Part shown: piece after piece, positions 35,201-48,192 of the stretch
Layout of the letters: each line of letters begins with the position of its first letter
Numbering within the stretch: the first letter of the stretch is position 1
Assembly (NCBI RefSeq): GCF_964204645.1
Contig: NC_134032.1
Span: 252,501 to 312,500, forward strand
DNA from: Tubulanus polymorphus
Taxonomy: Eukaryota > Nemertea > Palaeonemertea > Tubulaniformes > Tubulanidae
DNA: 60,000 nt
Reading direction: 5' to 3'
Position numbers and translations under genes: made by a program
The notes under the pieces: generated by a model
What the model was told of the DNA's origin: nothing
The model's input: only the letters and a program-made list of their open reading frames with translations
Databases searched by the model: none

Positions 35201-38200
35201 ACCCGTCGATCGCGAGCTCTGTCAGTTGGTGGCACCGCGTGGACTGAGCTCGCTGCCGGGAAGCGCCGTGGAAGATCGCCAGTATCAACTCGATGTTAGA
35301 AATCTGGGACTATCTACCGGTGAGGTTACAATGTGATTACACTACACGATCCCTGCTGCTCCTTGATTCCTTGAAATCTCCGAAACATTAAATACTCTTG
35401 AAAGTAGCTTGAAACTCCCTGAATTTGAACAAAATGCCCAAAACTCCTTTAAAGCTCCTTCAATTTTGAGAAATAGGCGAATAGAAATGTTTGTAGTTGT
35501 ACAGTAAACTATACATAAATCAGTACAGTTTGTTACCCAATGTAGCGGTTGCCAGATTTAGAAACTGAGTTCAGTTTGTGTGTAGTATATTAGTAACATT
35601 TGCTTGTAAAACCACTGAATTACTGGTTTACTAAGATAAACAGTACCGATTTAGGAGGAGTCTACTGTAATTGGGATATGAAAGTGATGCAGACGCTTCC
35701 TTAATAAATGAAATTATTTCCTTCTTCAAAACTCCTTATATCCAGGAATGACTGATATGTACTTTCTTGGTATTGTATTGTATTGTTATGTATTGTATTG
35801 TTGTATTGTATTGTTGTATTGTAGGCGTTTGGAATGAAATCGTCATTAAATCAGGTTGTCACAGTTTGAAGGACGAAGAAATTCTAGAAACGCAAAATCC
35901 AGCTTTAGAATGGAATCAACTGATCGCGAAAGAGTAAGTTATTAATGATGTCTCTCCGTGAAACACGGCCTGAAATTCTCGATTTTATGAATCTCGTGAA
36001 CATGAACCGACAATTCTTACTAAGTTAACGAGAGTTATGAAGTCAAGTCTAAAGAAGTTTACTCTGAAGTGCAACCTGTAAACAATTTGTGCCACTCAAC
36101 TGTCTGCTTACGACACATACATTGGGTGGCCACATTCTACCGTATTTTCTGGACCTATAGTAGTACACGTCAGTTATCGCAAAAAAGTAACAGGTCGGTT
36201 ACCGCGACATTTTATAAAGGCCCATCTTAAGATACGCGTTATTGCGTTATTGCAATACTAGTACGATGTGTATTAAGCTCGTGTAAGTTGCATTTTTCAA
36301 GTTTTCTTTGCTTCAAATATATATAAGGAATTTATATTTTACTCTAAAACTTAAAACTTGAGGCTTCTTGAAAGTTGTATGGTAGGAGACTATATTATAC
36401 ATATATACTGCTATTCATAGACATGGTGACCTAACATCAGGGGAGTAGCAACCAAATAATTATTGGCCAGACATATGATATAAATAAATCATTGCCTGTG
36501 AGCTTAGGGTTCGGAGCGTGCATTAATTGGCAGCCGAAGGAACTGTTAACGCATAGAACCTGGAGAAGAGTGCGTGAGGGGGGCGAATTTGAACGAATCA
36601 GAAGAACCACCTCGGTAATTATTGGTCCGTCATTTGTCGGACCGACCGCACCAGTAGCGACGCCGCTGAGCATCTAGAATCTGTTCAGGGGGTGATTTAT
36701 TTCGATGAATCGGTTTTAGCGTTTCGTCGGGAACCTCTGCAGCGAGGTAAGTATCGTCGTAACGTGTCGCGTATTTCTCGACCGGTCAGTACGTAGACAT
36801 AGAAGTTCAACGCGTAATTCCACTGGATGAACGAGTCGGCGATTTTAAACGCTAACTGCGATTGATGGACGTTCGGGTCGAACCACGATCTCATCCAGAT
36901 GACGTTGGTCGGTAGGCTGAGTATCAGATAGAGAACGCACGTCGATACGACCATCACCGATACCGACATCGACGAGCGAGTTTTCTCTAAACGATCGAAC
37001 GTTAAAGTCAGAACGATGACCGTCGACGATACGATCATTATCGAACACGGTATGAATAAACCGTTAGCGACTTGTACGGCTCGCGTTACGGTTTGATCGG
37101 TACCTTGGACGCAACCGATCCCTTCGATTAACAGCGCGTCCTTCGCGTCGGGAATTACGGCGCCGGCTAGGACGCCGACGAACGCCAACCAGATCAACTT
37201 CGCCGGGCGCGAATTCCAGAACCGCGGCCCGCGGAACGGGAATCGTACGATACACGCTCGTTCGACCGACGCCAGGTAGAGCAGGTTTGGACTGGCGAGT
37301 TTGAACGCCGCGAATATTCCTTCGGAGAATTTACAAACGAAGTCGCCGCCTCGAATCGTTATCAAGATCATTTCGTTCAAGTGATAGCTGAGCGCGTTCA
37401 CGTACATCAAAATGCAGAAAACGAGCGAACCGCTGTCGACGACGGCTAGAACTAGGAAAACGTGCGCGTAGAATTGGTGGCGGAATTTCGGCGTCAACAT
37501 CAAGACGACGATCAAACAGTTGCCGACCAGTCCAAACGCGGCGATCAGAAACGTGTTGACGCCCGATCCGGCGATGAAAGCGGTCGGGTAATGTTTGCGA
37601 TGCACCAGCCTGATATCCAGATATATCAAACCGTAATGTCGTATAGATGGCGCTGTATGATTGGTCGCCGCCGATTCGAGCATGTTTTATCAACTAGCTC
37701 CTGTCGAAGTTGGTGTAAGATTGCTGTTGGGAAATGCTTTCAGATTTCTTCCCCAAGAAGCAAATTTTAGACACTTGCAGTTCATCGATCCTGTATTATA
37801 CTGAAAGCACTTATCGCATTCTATTTTCCGAACGTCGATTTATTAAAAGCCTTAAATAGAATTGTATAAAAATATTGCAATTTTAACCATCAACTCTTAA
37901 CAGCTACATCACTATCGGTGCACTAAAACATCAACCATCAGCCATTAGCCATTAGTCATTAGTCATTATAGTTCTTAGCCATAAGAGCAAATGGTATTTC
38001 CAACTCAAATGTGTTTCACATGTTCGATCATGTTTTTGGTTGTGCCAATATCAGTTCGTTGATTTCCCCTTTTTACCAATCGTCTGATTCTGTATCTATG
38101 AAATTGTATAAAATCTATTGTCAAAAGGAGATAGATAAAGAATTATTGTTATTATATCATTATGTCCTACACTAATAACCTGGGGCCGGTTGCATAGTCA

Positions 38201-41200
38201 TGGTTTAGATTTAACACCAGTCTAAGACCAACTTAGTTATATAGCCAATCTAACAACTTAGGGCCAGTCTTAAGATTTACGACCACTTTTGGGCTTAAGT
38301 CACGACTGTGCAACTGACCCCAGGGGCCGGTTGCATAGTCATGGTTTAGATTTAACACCAGTCCAAGACCAACTAAGTTATATAGCCAATCTAACAACTT
38401 AGGGCCAGTCTTAAGATTTACGACCACTTTTGGGCTTAAGTCACGACTGTGCAACTGGGCCTTTGTCATAACTTGGATCTTAACTCCTTTTAACCCTGTC
38501 TCAATCATTCTTATTGAACTGTATTTCTACTCCGTCGAGACTACTCATGATTCACTGATCTGAGGGGCATTATATTTTGGTTAAATGTGATTTCAAACGG
38601 TTTTTTTTATGGCTCAAAAATTCCCGTCGGTAAAAATCTCCAATTCTTCAAGGTTGGTAAAAATCTCCCACCTTTTTGAATGGAGAGTGGATACAATCTT
38701 AAGGTCAATTAATTCATATCAATATATCCAATTTATTCATATTCTATTGTACCATATAACATGTATGGTATAACAAATGAATATCATGAGCATACTAATC
38801 ATTGTACAATTGAAATTTAGAATAATTTTGAAAAAAAGACTACAAATTAACACTTGATCAATACTAGATTTTAAATTAAAATTATCACATTGTTCAAATA
38901 TATAACACTTGCTTGAAATTGAAATATTTCAAATTAAAAGTTCATTATTTCCAATAGTTTATCGCATCGTGCAGTGAAAAAACAGTTCACGGTTCAAAAA
39001 TATTCCAGTCTGAATTTTAAAATGTTACAAATAAAAAGTTTATTAGTAACTCAAACAATGTATTTAATTCTAAGAATTTATCGCGACAAAGACGTCGGGA
39101 TTTTTACCTACTTTGAAGAATTGGGGATTTTTAGCCAGTGGATTTAAACCTACATTCATTGGCTCTGATGGCTGGTTGAATTTTCACTACGCAGTGTCAG
39201 TTCGCTCACTAGAGATGATCACAATAAGGTGATTGATAATTATTGCAGTTTGACTTAAATTTATGCATTTAAATAACTTAAAAATAGCATTAGAATAACT
39301 ATGTTATACCTGGTGGCATATTTTCTTACTGGGCAAAAGTGGCATTTTTTACCGCTGCATTATTTCTATAATGCCTTTAGAACAGATACAAGATACAAGA
39401 GATGGATGTATCTATTCTAGGAAGTGTGATTTCCAATGATGACACTTACAATTGATACACATTTACCTAATATTAAAAAAGTATCAATGCTGTAGACAAT
39501 TAGTTCTTACTTCTACCACTGGGGGTATCAATCTTTGCAAACGCGTTTCGGCATCGGCTTTTTTTTTTTCATGTGTACCGGTAATTCAGTAGCTTAGATT
39601 ACACAAATCGAAACATCTGGACTGGGTTTCATAGATGTGGAAGAAAGATAGTCCCTGGGAACATTTTGAAATTTGTCAGTTATAACCATGGTTTCTCATT
39701 GTTACTACGGTGGTTGTCACCTAAATTGAGGATTTACCCCCAGGGATAACTTTGATACTCAGTCTATGAAACCGGGCCCTGGTATATTTGGTCATACAAC
39801 TGCCACCAGGGACTAAATAGTGAAAGCGCCGTATCTCAAAGCTATTTTGACCAGACTTCATACATCAGTACTTTAAACCCATATTGATCCACAAATCTAG
39901 TGTATGCATTCACCACTAGGTGACGCTCTGAAAAATAACCGTATTTTATGCGCTGGAAAGATTGATTGCAGCAAAACTTTGTATGCTTCAAAGTTTGAAA
40001 CGGGCATTTAAATCAGCGTGGCAGAAAACCCATAATCGCTGCTTTGCGGCTATATTTGTTAATAAAGATTTTTTTCGTTAGATCGTTGTTTGGTACATGG
40101 CTCTTTTATCTACACAATTGATGTTTTTACATGTTTGTGAAGCTCGGTTTTTTAAATGCAGGTTAGAAGATGATATACCGCTGGTACCGATAGCCGCGAA
40201 CGTAGCTCTGCGAATAGTCGCTGCTCCTGCTGTTGTCTACGAAATTGATAAAAAGGTAATTTTTCGTGTTTTCAATTTATCTTTGTACCAAGTAACGGGC
40301 GATCGAGTTAAAACAGATCAATTATATGAAATATGTTCGATATAAATGAAATTGATTTCTAGTGAGTTTAAATAGTTTATTAACAAACTTTTCCAAATAA
40401 TCAATGAAATAAACCAGTATTCAAATAATTAAATGTATTCAGATAATTAGCTTGTAATCTAACACTCGTTTTTAACTAGTTTCGAATTAAGCACTTTGTT
40501 TATTCAACGACCCTTATTGTATATAAATATCAACTCTTAAATTTTGGCCAGATCTAGCTCTGTGTCCAGAAAACCCTTTATAGCTGCTTTGCTTATTATA
40601 TTTCATATTAATGATTTCCCAAGGTTTGCATATTAATGATGCTGTTTGGCAGAAAACCCATTATTCCAAAGTTTGCATGTTAATGGTGCTGCTAGGCAGA
40701 AAACCCGTTATTCCAACGTTTGCATGTTAATGATGCTGCTAGGCAGAAAACCCGTTATTCCAAAGTTTGCATATTAATGGTGCTGCTAGGCAGAAAACCC
40801 GTTATTCCAACGTTTGCATGTCAATGATGCTGCTAGGCAGAAAACCCGTTATTCCAACGTTTGCATGTTAATGATGCTGCTAGGCAGAAAACCCGTTATT
40901 GCAGCTATATTTATTTCTCAAATTTTCTCTCACAGAATAATCTATTGTACGGATATTCATTAGAAGTGAACGCGACGAGCGACATCGACTTCACACTGTC
41001 GACCAATCAAATCCATCTGATACGCGCGATCGTCACGGCCACGCAAGAATCGCTGAATCCCGACACGCCGCGGCACAAACCGGTAACGCCGCGGACGACG
41101 ATCGCTGACGATTGTCGCCAGCCGGTCGACGCGACCACCGAAAAAGCACCGACGGGACTCGGCACCGACAGCGGAGTCGAAAGCGAGGCTTCGACGACGC

Positions 41201-44200
41201 GATTGGCTCCGTTGAATTTAAAACGCGGCGGCGTCGGTCAGCTGCAGACGGATTTAGAAACGAGTCTCGAGGAAGCGCTCGCCGGGATTGAACCGATCGC
41301 GATACCGATCACCGCTCGGCGATGGACCCCGTTCGAAATTCTCCTGACGGCCGGACGAATTTCGTTCATGTCGTATTCACATTTAGACGCCATGGTTACC
41401 GACGACGCGAACCGCGCGAATCCGATAATTCCGGTGAAGCCGTTTTTGTACGCGTATTTCAGTCAACCTCATTCGCTGTTCTCTCTTCGACCGGCGACGC
41501 AGAAAGTGGAATTGTCGTGTTACGACGTTTTGGTGAAAGGCGCCAAAAATGGCGAAATCATAAAAGGTACGTGGAACGTATTCTTTGTTCCTGCCACCAG
41601 GGGGCGTAAGACAACAATTCGCAATCCATATTGTGTAATAACTTCAAGTTGTAGCTCATTACGGATTGTATTGAGTTTCAGAGTTTGTTATTTTCTGTAT
41701 ATATTCACCAGGGGGCGTCGAGTATTGAATTATATATTATACCAAATTGTCTATTTACATTGGTACCTAGGCATGTTTTGTAATCACAATCAGATCACCA
41801 GGGGGCGTTGAATAGTAGAATAACATGGTATATACATATATTTATCGGTACTCATTTTGTGACTACATTCAGTTGCAAATTTGCATAAGAAGCTGGTTTA
41901 GGTTACAATGATATTCTTCACGGTTTCTTTAGAGGTTAAAGTTTGGTTAAAGTTAACCGGCAGATAAATACCATATAAGGAATTTCAAATTGTCACGATA
42001 TCAACTAGACCGATTTATAAGCAACTGGCCCCAGATGGTTTAGGTTATCCAACTTTTGAACAGTTCCCTGATCAACATTTGGCCATAACTTTAATTAAAC
42101 TCAATGAATTTTTCTTCGCAGAAATTGGTAAAGTTTTGCCGGATACGATTGACTACAGTTTACACTGGTTGCAAACTCGTCCCGGTGAACCGAACACTAA
42201 AACAGGGATACCTCCGAGTCTGTACACATTACGTATTACTGATTTCCTCAACGATGAAGGTAAGAATGGTATTTATTACTCTCATGTTTTAGTTGTTTTT
42301 TTTTTTTTTAGTATTAGTCAGGGAGGAAAGTTGTATTTGGTGTCTACGTTCCAGGTCCATTGGAAACAATTTTTGACAGGTTCTAATATGTTTCCACAGT
42401 AAAATTTATTTCAATTTCGCCAAAACTTGGTATTCAAAGAGGAAAAAAAAATGTCATTCAGTAAATTATTGCCACAGTTCGCTGCAGTTCCACTGCCACT
42501 TTGTTTTATGCTGGAATGGAACTGTACCAATAACGAATGTGGTGAATTAGACACCAAGAAGTCATTATTATTGTATAAAAGTTCAATGAACATGTCTGCA
42601 TTTTCAATGAACATGTCTGCATGTACAATGAACATGTCTGCATGTTCAATGAACATGTCTGCATGTTCGAACATGCAGACATGTTCATTGTACATGTCTG
42701 CATTTTACGATCATGAATAAAACCGATCGGTTCTCTCTGGTTCAGACAACGTTCTATTCTGAAATATCTCGGTTTTGATTTCACAGCTCAGGTATTCATC
42801 GCGATGGAGCGCCCCCTGTTGGCGACGATTAGTACTACGAAGTTGGAGCAGGTACGGGAATTCGTGGATGTTTTATTCTCGCATTCGGCAATGGATGACG
42901 AGATTCCACGTCGAACATCAGGTAATCAGATACGACGAGATGATGAGTACTTTATAAGTTACCGTAACTAGTTTATTAGACGCAGAAGCTTTCACTACTG
43001 ATAGTAGCTTCATTAGGTGAATGAGTAAATAGTTAATTTTCATTAGTTGTAACTATGATTTTCAGAGTGATAGAGGTTCCCTATTCCATCTAGATCTATG
43101 ATCACAGCTTAGGATAAAACAATGTTTGTTTCTCCTAATCGTCTGGGTCGTTTTCTAAACTGCAATAACATTTGTAATCAGTTCATTTCTATAATTGTCT
43201 GGTCTGTTATTGTTAGCTTGATTTCAAAATAAGTAATGACCAGGATATATAGGCGGCTATCCGATCAAGCTTTTAAGCTCAGCAGCAATGGGAAACAAAG
43301 AATTGTTTCTAGCTTTAGGCTGATGCCATGGTTTTCCTGGAGCCACCCTAAACTGAACTTACTTCATATCAAAGATATTTCGTATAAATAATATTCACTG
43401 TTTATTTTTCTTTTCTATCAGAAACGTACGAAGGTGAAAATCGAGCCGATGAACCGACGTATTGTCGACATTTGTCGCATTTCAAAGACGTTCAGTTGCG
43501 CGCCGTGCAAATCAAAATGGTCGCCGAAACTTCGCCGTCGCCGCACGAACCGTCGTTATCGGTAAACCTGACGGAAATCCAAGCGGGATTCGTTCTTCAG
43601 AAAGATCAACAAGGTCGGTAAAATTTAATCAGAAATCTGATTTATCGGAAAAAATGAATGAAATAAAATTAGGCTGATAACGGATACTAAAAATCAATGT
43701 TGTGGAAATAATGAAAAATGTAAATAATTGTGAAAGTTGTGTATAAAAAAGATATTTGTTTCATCATCAATTAAAATGAATACAAAATTCTTTTTTTAAA
43801 GGGGCCTGAACAGAGTCTTATTGGTTGTACAATCACCAGGACGTTCAACCCCTTTGAAAAAAAGTCTAATGATTAGTAGTAATAAGCTATGCCGATAATA
43901 AGAAATAATGATAGACTTAAGGGACAAATTTGAGAAAATGCGTCAAAACATCCGGCGGGGGTGGGGGGTGGATAGAACACCAGGGGCATGTCTTGAAGTG
44001 GCTTCGAACCCCGCACATTGCCGTAGTGTCCTCGGGCAAGACACTTATCCTCATTGCCTCTCTCCACCCACGAGTAAATGGGTACCTGGCCCCATAGATG
44101 ACTCCTGAGCGTTTGTTAGCAGCTCGGTGTTACATCTACCCAGCAAGAGATGACTGATACATGTTACTAAATGGCTGGGGTAATAATACCGTTAATATAA

Positions 44201-47200
44201 AGCGCTCTGAGCAGCTTCACTGGATTCAGCGCTTTATAAGGCACATTATTAGTGTGAACAGAAACATTAGAATATACAATTTTCTATTTACAGGCGCCGT
44301 TTCTGATGTTACCAGTGACGTATTGTTGAAAGAGTTGTTACTGGCGACGTCGTATCGCGGTAAATGGCGCCCGATCGTCGGGCCCGTGTCCGCGGCGATG
44401 TCGGCGTGTATCGTTTGGACGGCGCACAGCGGACCGGCGTACCTGCCCCGCGTCGTCAGTTTCATCAACGTTAAACCGTTTGCGATTCACTTCGGACAGG
44501 AACACTACATCGCGCTGAACGCCTTCATTTCACATCTCAATCCGTTCTTTAACAAAGTAAGTTACGAGTGATTCCTTAAAAACAACTTCTTAATAGAAAA
44601 TGCTTTTAACCCTTTCAGTGCTGGCTAATCAATACCTTATAGTGCTGAAGATTATTTGAAAATTCTGAAAAATTCCACCCTAGTGTGTTGAATAATGGGA
44701 ATACCACTATAGTGCGTCTACACCGCGGCGCAGTGTATCGTTAGTTACTAATATTTCACTATATTTGATAGGTGCTGCTATTTTTCAAGAGAGATAATTA
44801 GTAATTACATCAATACCTCACATCAATACATCAATAACTAATTACATCAATAACGAAATCTATCCATCAAATAGATGATGGGGCAATCCCTATTTTAAAG
44901 ATCAAAGAATGCCTGAAACTTCTCGAGAAATAGGCAATTCGAAATGGTTGGCAGTTGTACAGTAAACTTTATATTTGGAATGATTAGTTACTGTAATATC
45001 TGATGGATGCAGTAAATTTTGTTAAGAGCTTCTAAAAACTCATTTTATTTCAATCGATTATTAACAGAATTCCGATTCATCAGCGACGAGCGTATTGAAC
45101 ACCTCCGCTATTAAGAGCGGTAGTCGAAGCGATGAAGAAACGCCCCCTGGTGGCGTCGACGCGACGACTGATTATCCGGTGAAACGTGGAATCGATGATC
45201 TGCGCAGAGGAACTTTTCAATACATTCTTGAAGACGGTAAAAATGAGTCTTTTATTTCGGGTCTGATTATCACAAACCAGACGTGAACCCGGACCAGAGC
45301 GGATCAGACCGAACCAAACCGGATATAATACAGTTTAGATATCAGGGGCCGGTTGCATAGTCATGGCTTAGATTTAAGACCAGTCTAAGACCAACTTAGT
45401 TCTATACTTGATCTAACAACTTAAGACCAGTCTTAAGATTTAAGACCACTTTTGGACTTAAGTCACGACTGCGCAACTGGGCCCTGGTGCCTTTTTGTCT
45501 GAGGCTGCTTAGCACCGTTTGTCACAATAGATTATGCTATATATATAGTAATGTATACTGCTATAAGACAGCGTACGCTGACCTGGAAAACTCACTGAGA
45601 TTCAGAAAAATCTTAAGAAAATTTAGGGAAAATTCAGGGAATTCGACCAAAAACCTGGAAAAAAAACTTAGGGAATTTGGGTAATGTTATTGATGACGTG
45701 TTACTTTATTGATCCGTGATTCGATGATAAATGAATGAATTCGAATATTTTAAACCTAGAAATTTCTTTTGTTTATTCGGGAAATTTCGCGTAATCAAAT
45801 CGGGAAATGGAATTTGTAAATGGGTGGAAAGTGGCGCCACCCTGTAAAGAATGTTAGAGTAATTCAGTTTAGAGGAATGGGGATTAGATAGAATATATTT
45901 CGTTTTTGGTGTTTTCCTTGCTGGAAATGGGTCCTTTTCTGTAAACAGTTTGGTCTGAAATCCCCCTAAGTCTGCCCCTAATAACTGACGTAAATGTTGT
46001 ATATTCCAGTCGACCAGTATTACCAGCCGAATCCGTGCGAAGTCGTATTCTGCCAGAACTCGGAGCGCGGTACGTCGTTGATGACCTGGTGTTACCCGGA
46101 CCCTCGGATGCTCACTTACGTTCACGTCACCCCGGTGCCGTTCAATATCGACCCCGACGAAGACCTCGGTCTCACCGAGGATAAACCAGGCGTAAGTAAC
46201 CTCAGTCTTAGATTAATCAAATTTCAGGATTTACGCTAATTCACACTTGCCAAAACTGCGAGTACTTCGATGATTTTGTTGAGATGTAAGATTTACGTTT
46301 TTTGATGGATTTCCTTTTTTATTTTCATTTTCCTGGTAAAATAAAAATGCTGTGAAATTGCATCTGAGAACACTTAAAATTTGAAAAATTTCCCAATTTT
46401 TTGGATATCAACTATTTTCCTTTTTTTTTCCTTCGGCCACTGGAATAAAAGCTGATTGATCTATTACGACCTACTTTAGGACTTTCTGTGAGAATGATAG
46501 CGAGCTCTTTTTACCCTTTCACAGTTGACTAATTTACTCATTGACACAGTTGACTCATTAATGCAGAGAATGGTTTCATGGTCTGGTGTTATCTTTATCC
46601 CGAGGGCGAACTCAATTCATTTTCAGTCGAGTCAGACCCGGGTTGATACCAGTCTATAAAGACGAGAAGATACACAATATCCGTGTATGATGATGACGAG
46701 ACAAATCCCACAATAAAGAAGCCAAGATTAAAAATTCTATATCAGAATGATTTTAGCCATCATCAGGCGTACTGTTAGCCATCGTCAATACGCCTGATGA
46801 TGGCTAACAGTTAGCCGAAACGTCGCTCCTCAAACATAATCATTCTGATATAGAATTTTTCAATCTTGGCTTCATTATTGTGGGATTTCTCTCGTCACCA
46901 GTCTATAAAATCCGGGCCCGGAAGATTTCGCGCAGCGTGGTTGATTGTTAGTGATGATTGTTTTGTAGGTACCGTGTAAACTGCAGTATTGGGACACAGT
47001 TCGTCGGCGATTCGTCGATTATCAGTCGTTCTACGTTTCGGAAACTCACGAATGTCACGTGGACCTCTCACCGGTGGAAAATGCAGTCGTTACTCACATG
47101 TGGAGGGTGGAGATATTCGGCCAGAAACTGAGAGTGGATGGTGAGTGGAAGGGGTGGATCTATAGCGAATCCGCAACAGCGCGGTTGCCTCCTTTTTTGG

Positions 47201-48102
47201 TAAAACCTGACGGGAAATTTGACACTGATTCTCTCACAGGGTGGCGCCACTTACCTGGAAATCTGGGAAAAGTCGGGGAATATTCCTTTTTTTTTTTAAA
47301 TTCAGGGAATTTTGTGATAAAACTAAACATTATGGAAATTTGTTTTGATTTCATGTATAAAAAAGATATCAAACAGTTTTCGTCTATGTCTTACGTATTT
47401 GACTGCGTTTATAGATTGGATTTTTAGCAGATCAAGTCAGGGAAAAAGCAAGTCAAATAAAAGTGGCCACTCAGTCTCAGAAATTGCATTTTTAACGGAT
47501 ACCTATTAAGGGAGAGGTGGATCTAAGGGTATTATTGGCAGGTCCAAACCCTTGCGTTTAGGTAGTATAGAGAGTATGGCGCTTTTTGACCAGTTCCAAA
47601 ACAGGGGCTGCAGTTGTTTAAACGTTGGTTAACGATAACCAGTCGATAAAATACCATAGCAACAATGGAATTTCAATTGTCACCATGCCAACTATCTACT
47701 GGTTAGCTCGAGCAACTGGCTCCAGAATGCTGATGTTCTATTCTCAGATTAACCCGGCGTTAAGCGGTGGATAGTTTATCGGGGGCTTGGACTGTAATAT
47801 TGGCCTTCTATGGACTGGCTCCAAAATACCTGCAAGACCTTTTAACACCTTACTCCCCGACTAGAATGTTACGTTCAGCAGATGATCTTTTGCTTACTCA
47901 ACCCCGTTCAAGATTAGCTTTTCTTGGAGACAGAGCCTTCTCAGTCGCTGCTCCACGTTTGTGGAACAACCTTCCTCGCCATGTAAGAGCGGCTTCCAGT
48001 ATCTCTGTCTTCAAGAGAAGCCTCAAAACACATTTGTTTTCACCACATTAGATTTATTCAGTAATAAAGTGTCATTGAGTGGATTCTGGCACTTAAAATA
48101 CC

Positions 48103-48192
<90 letters not shown>

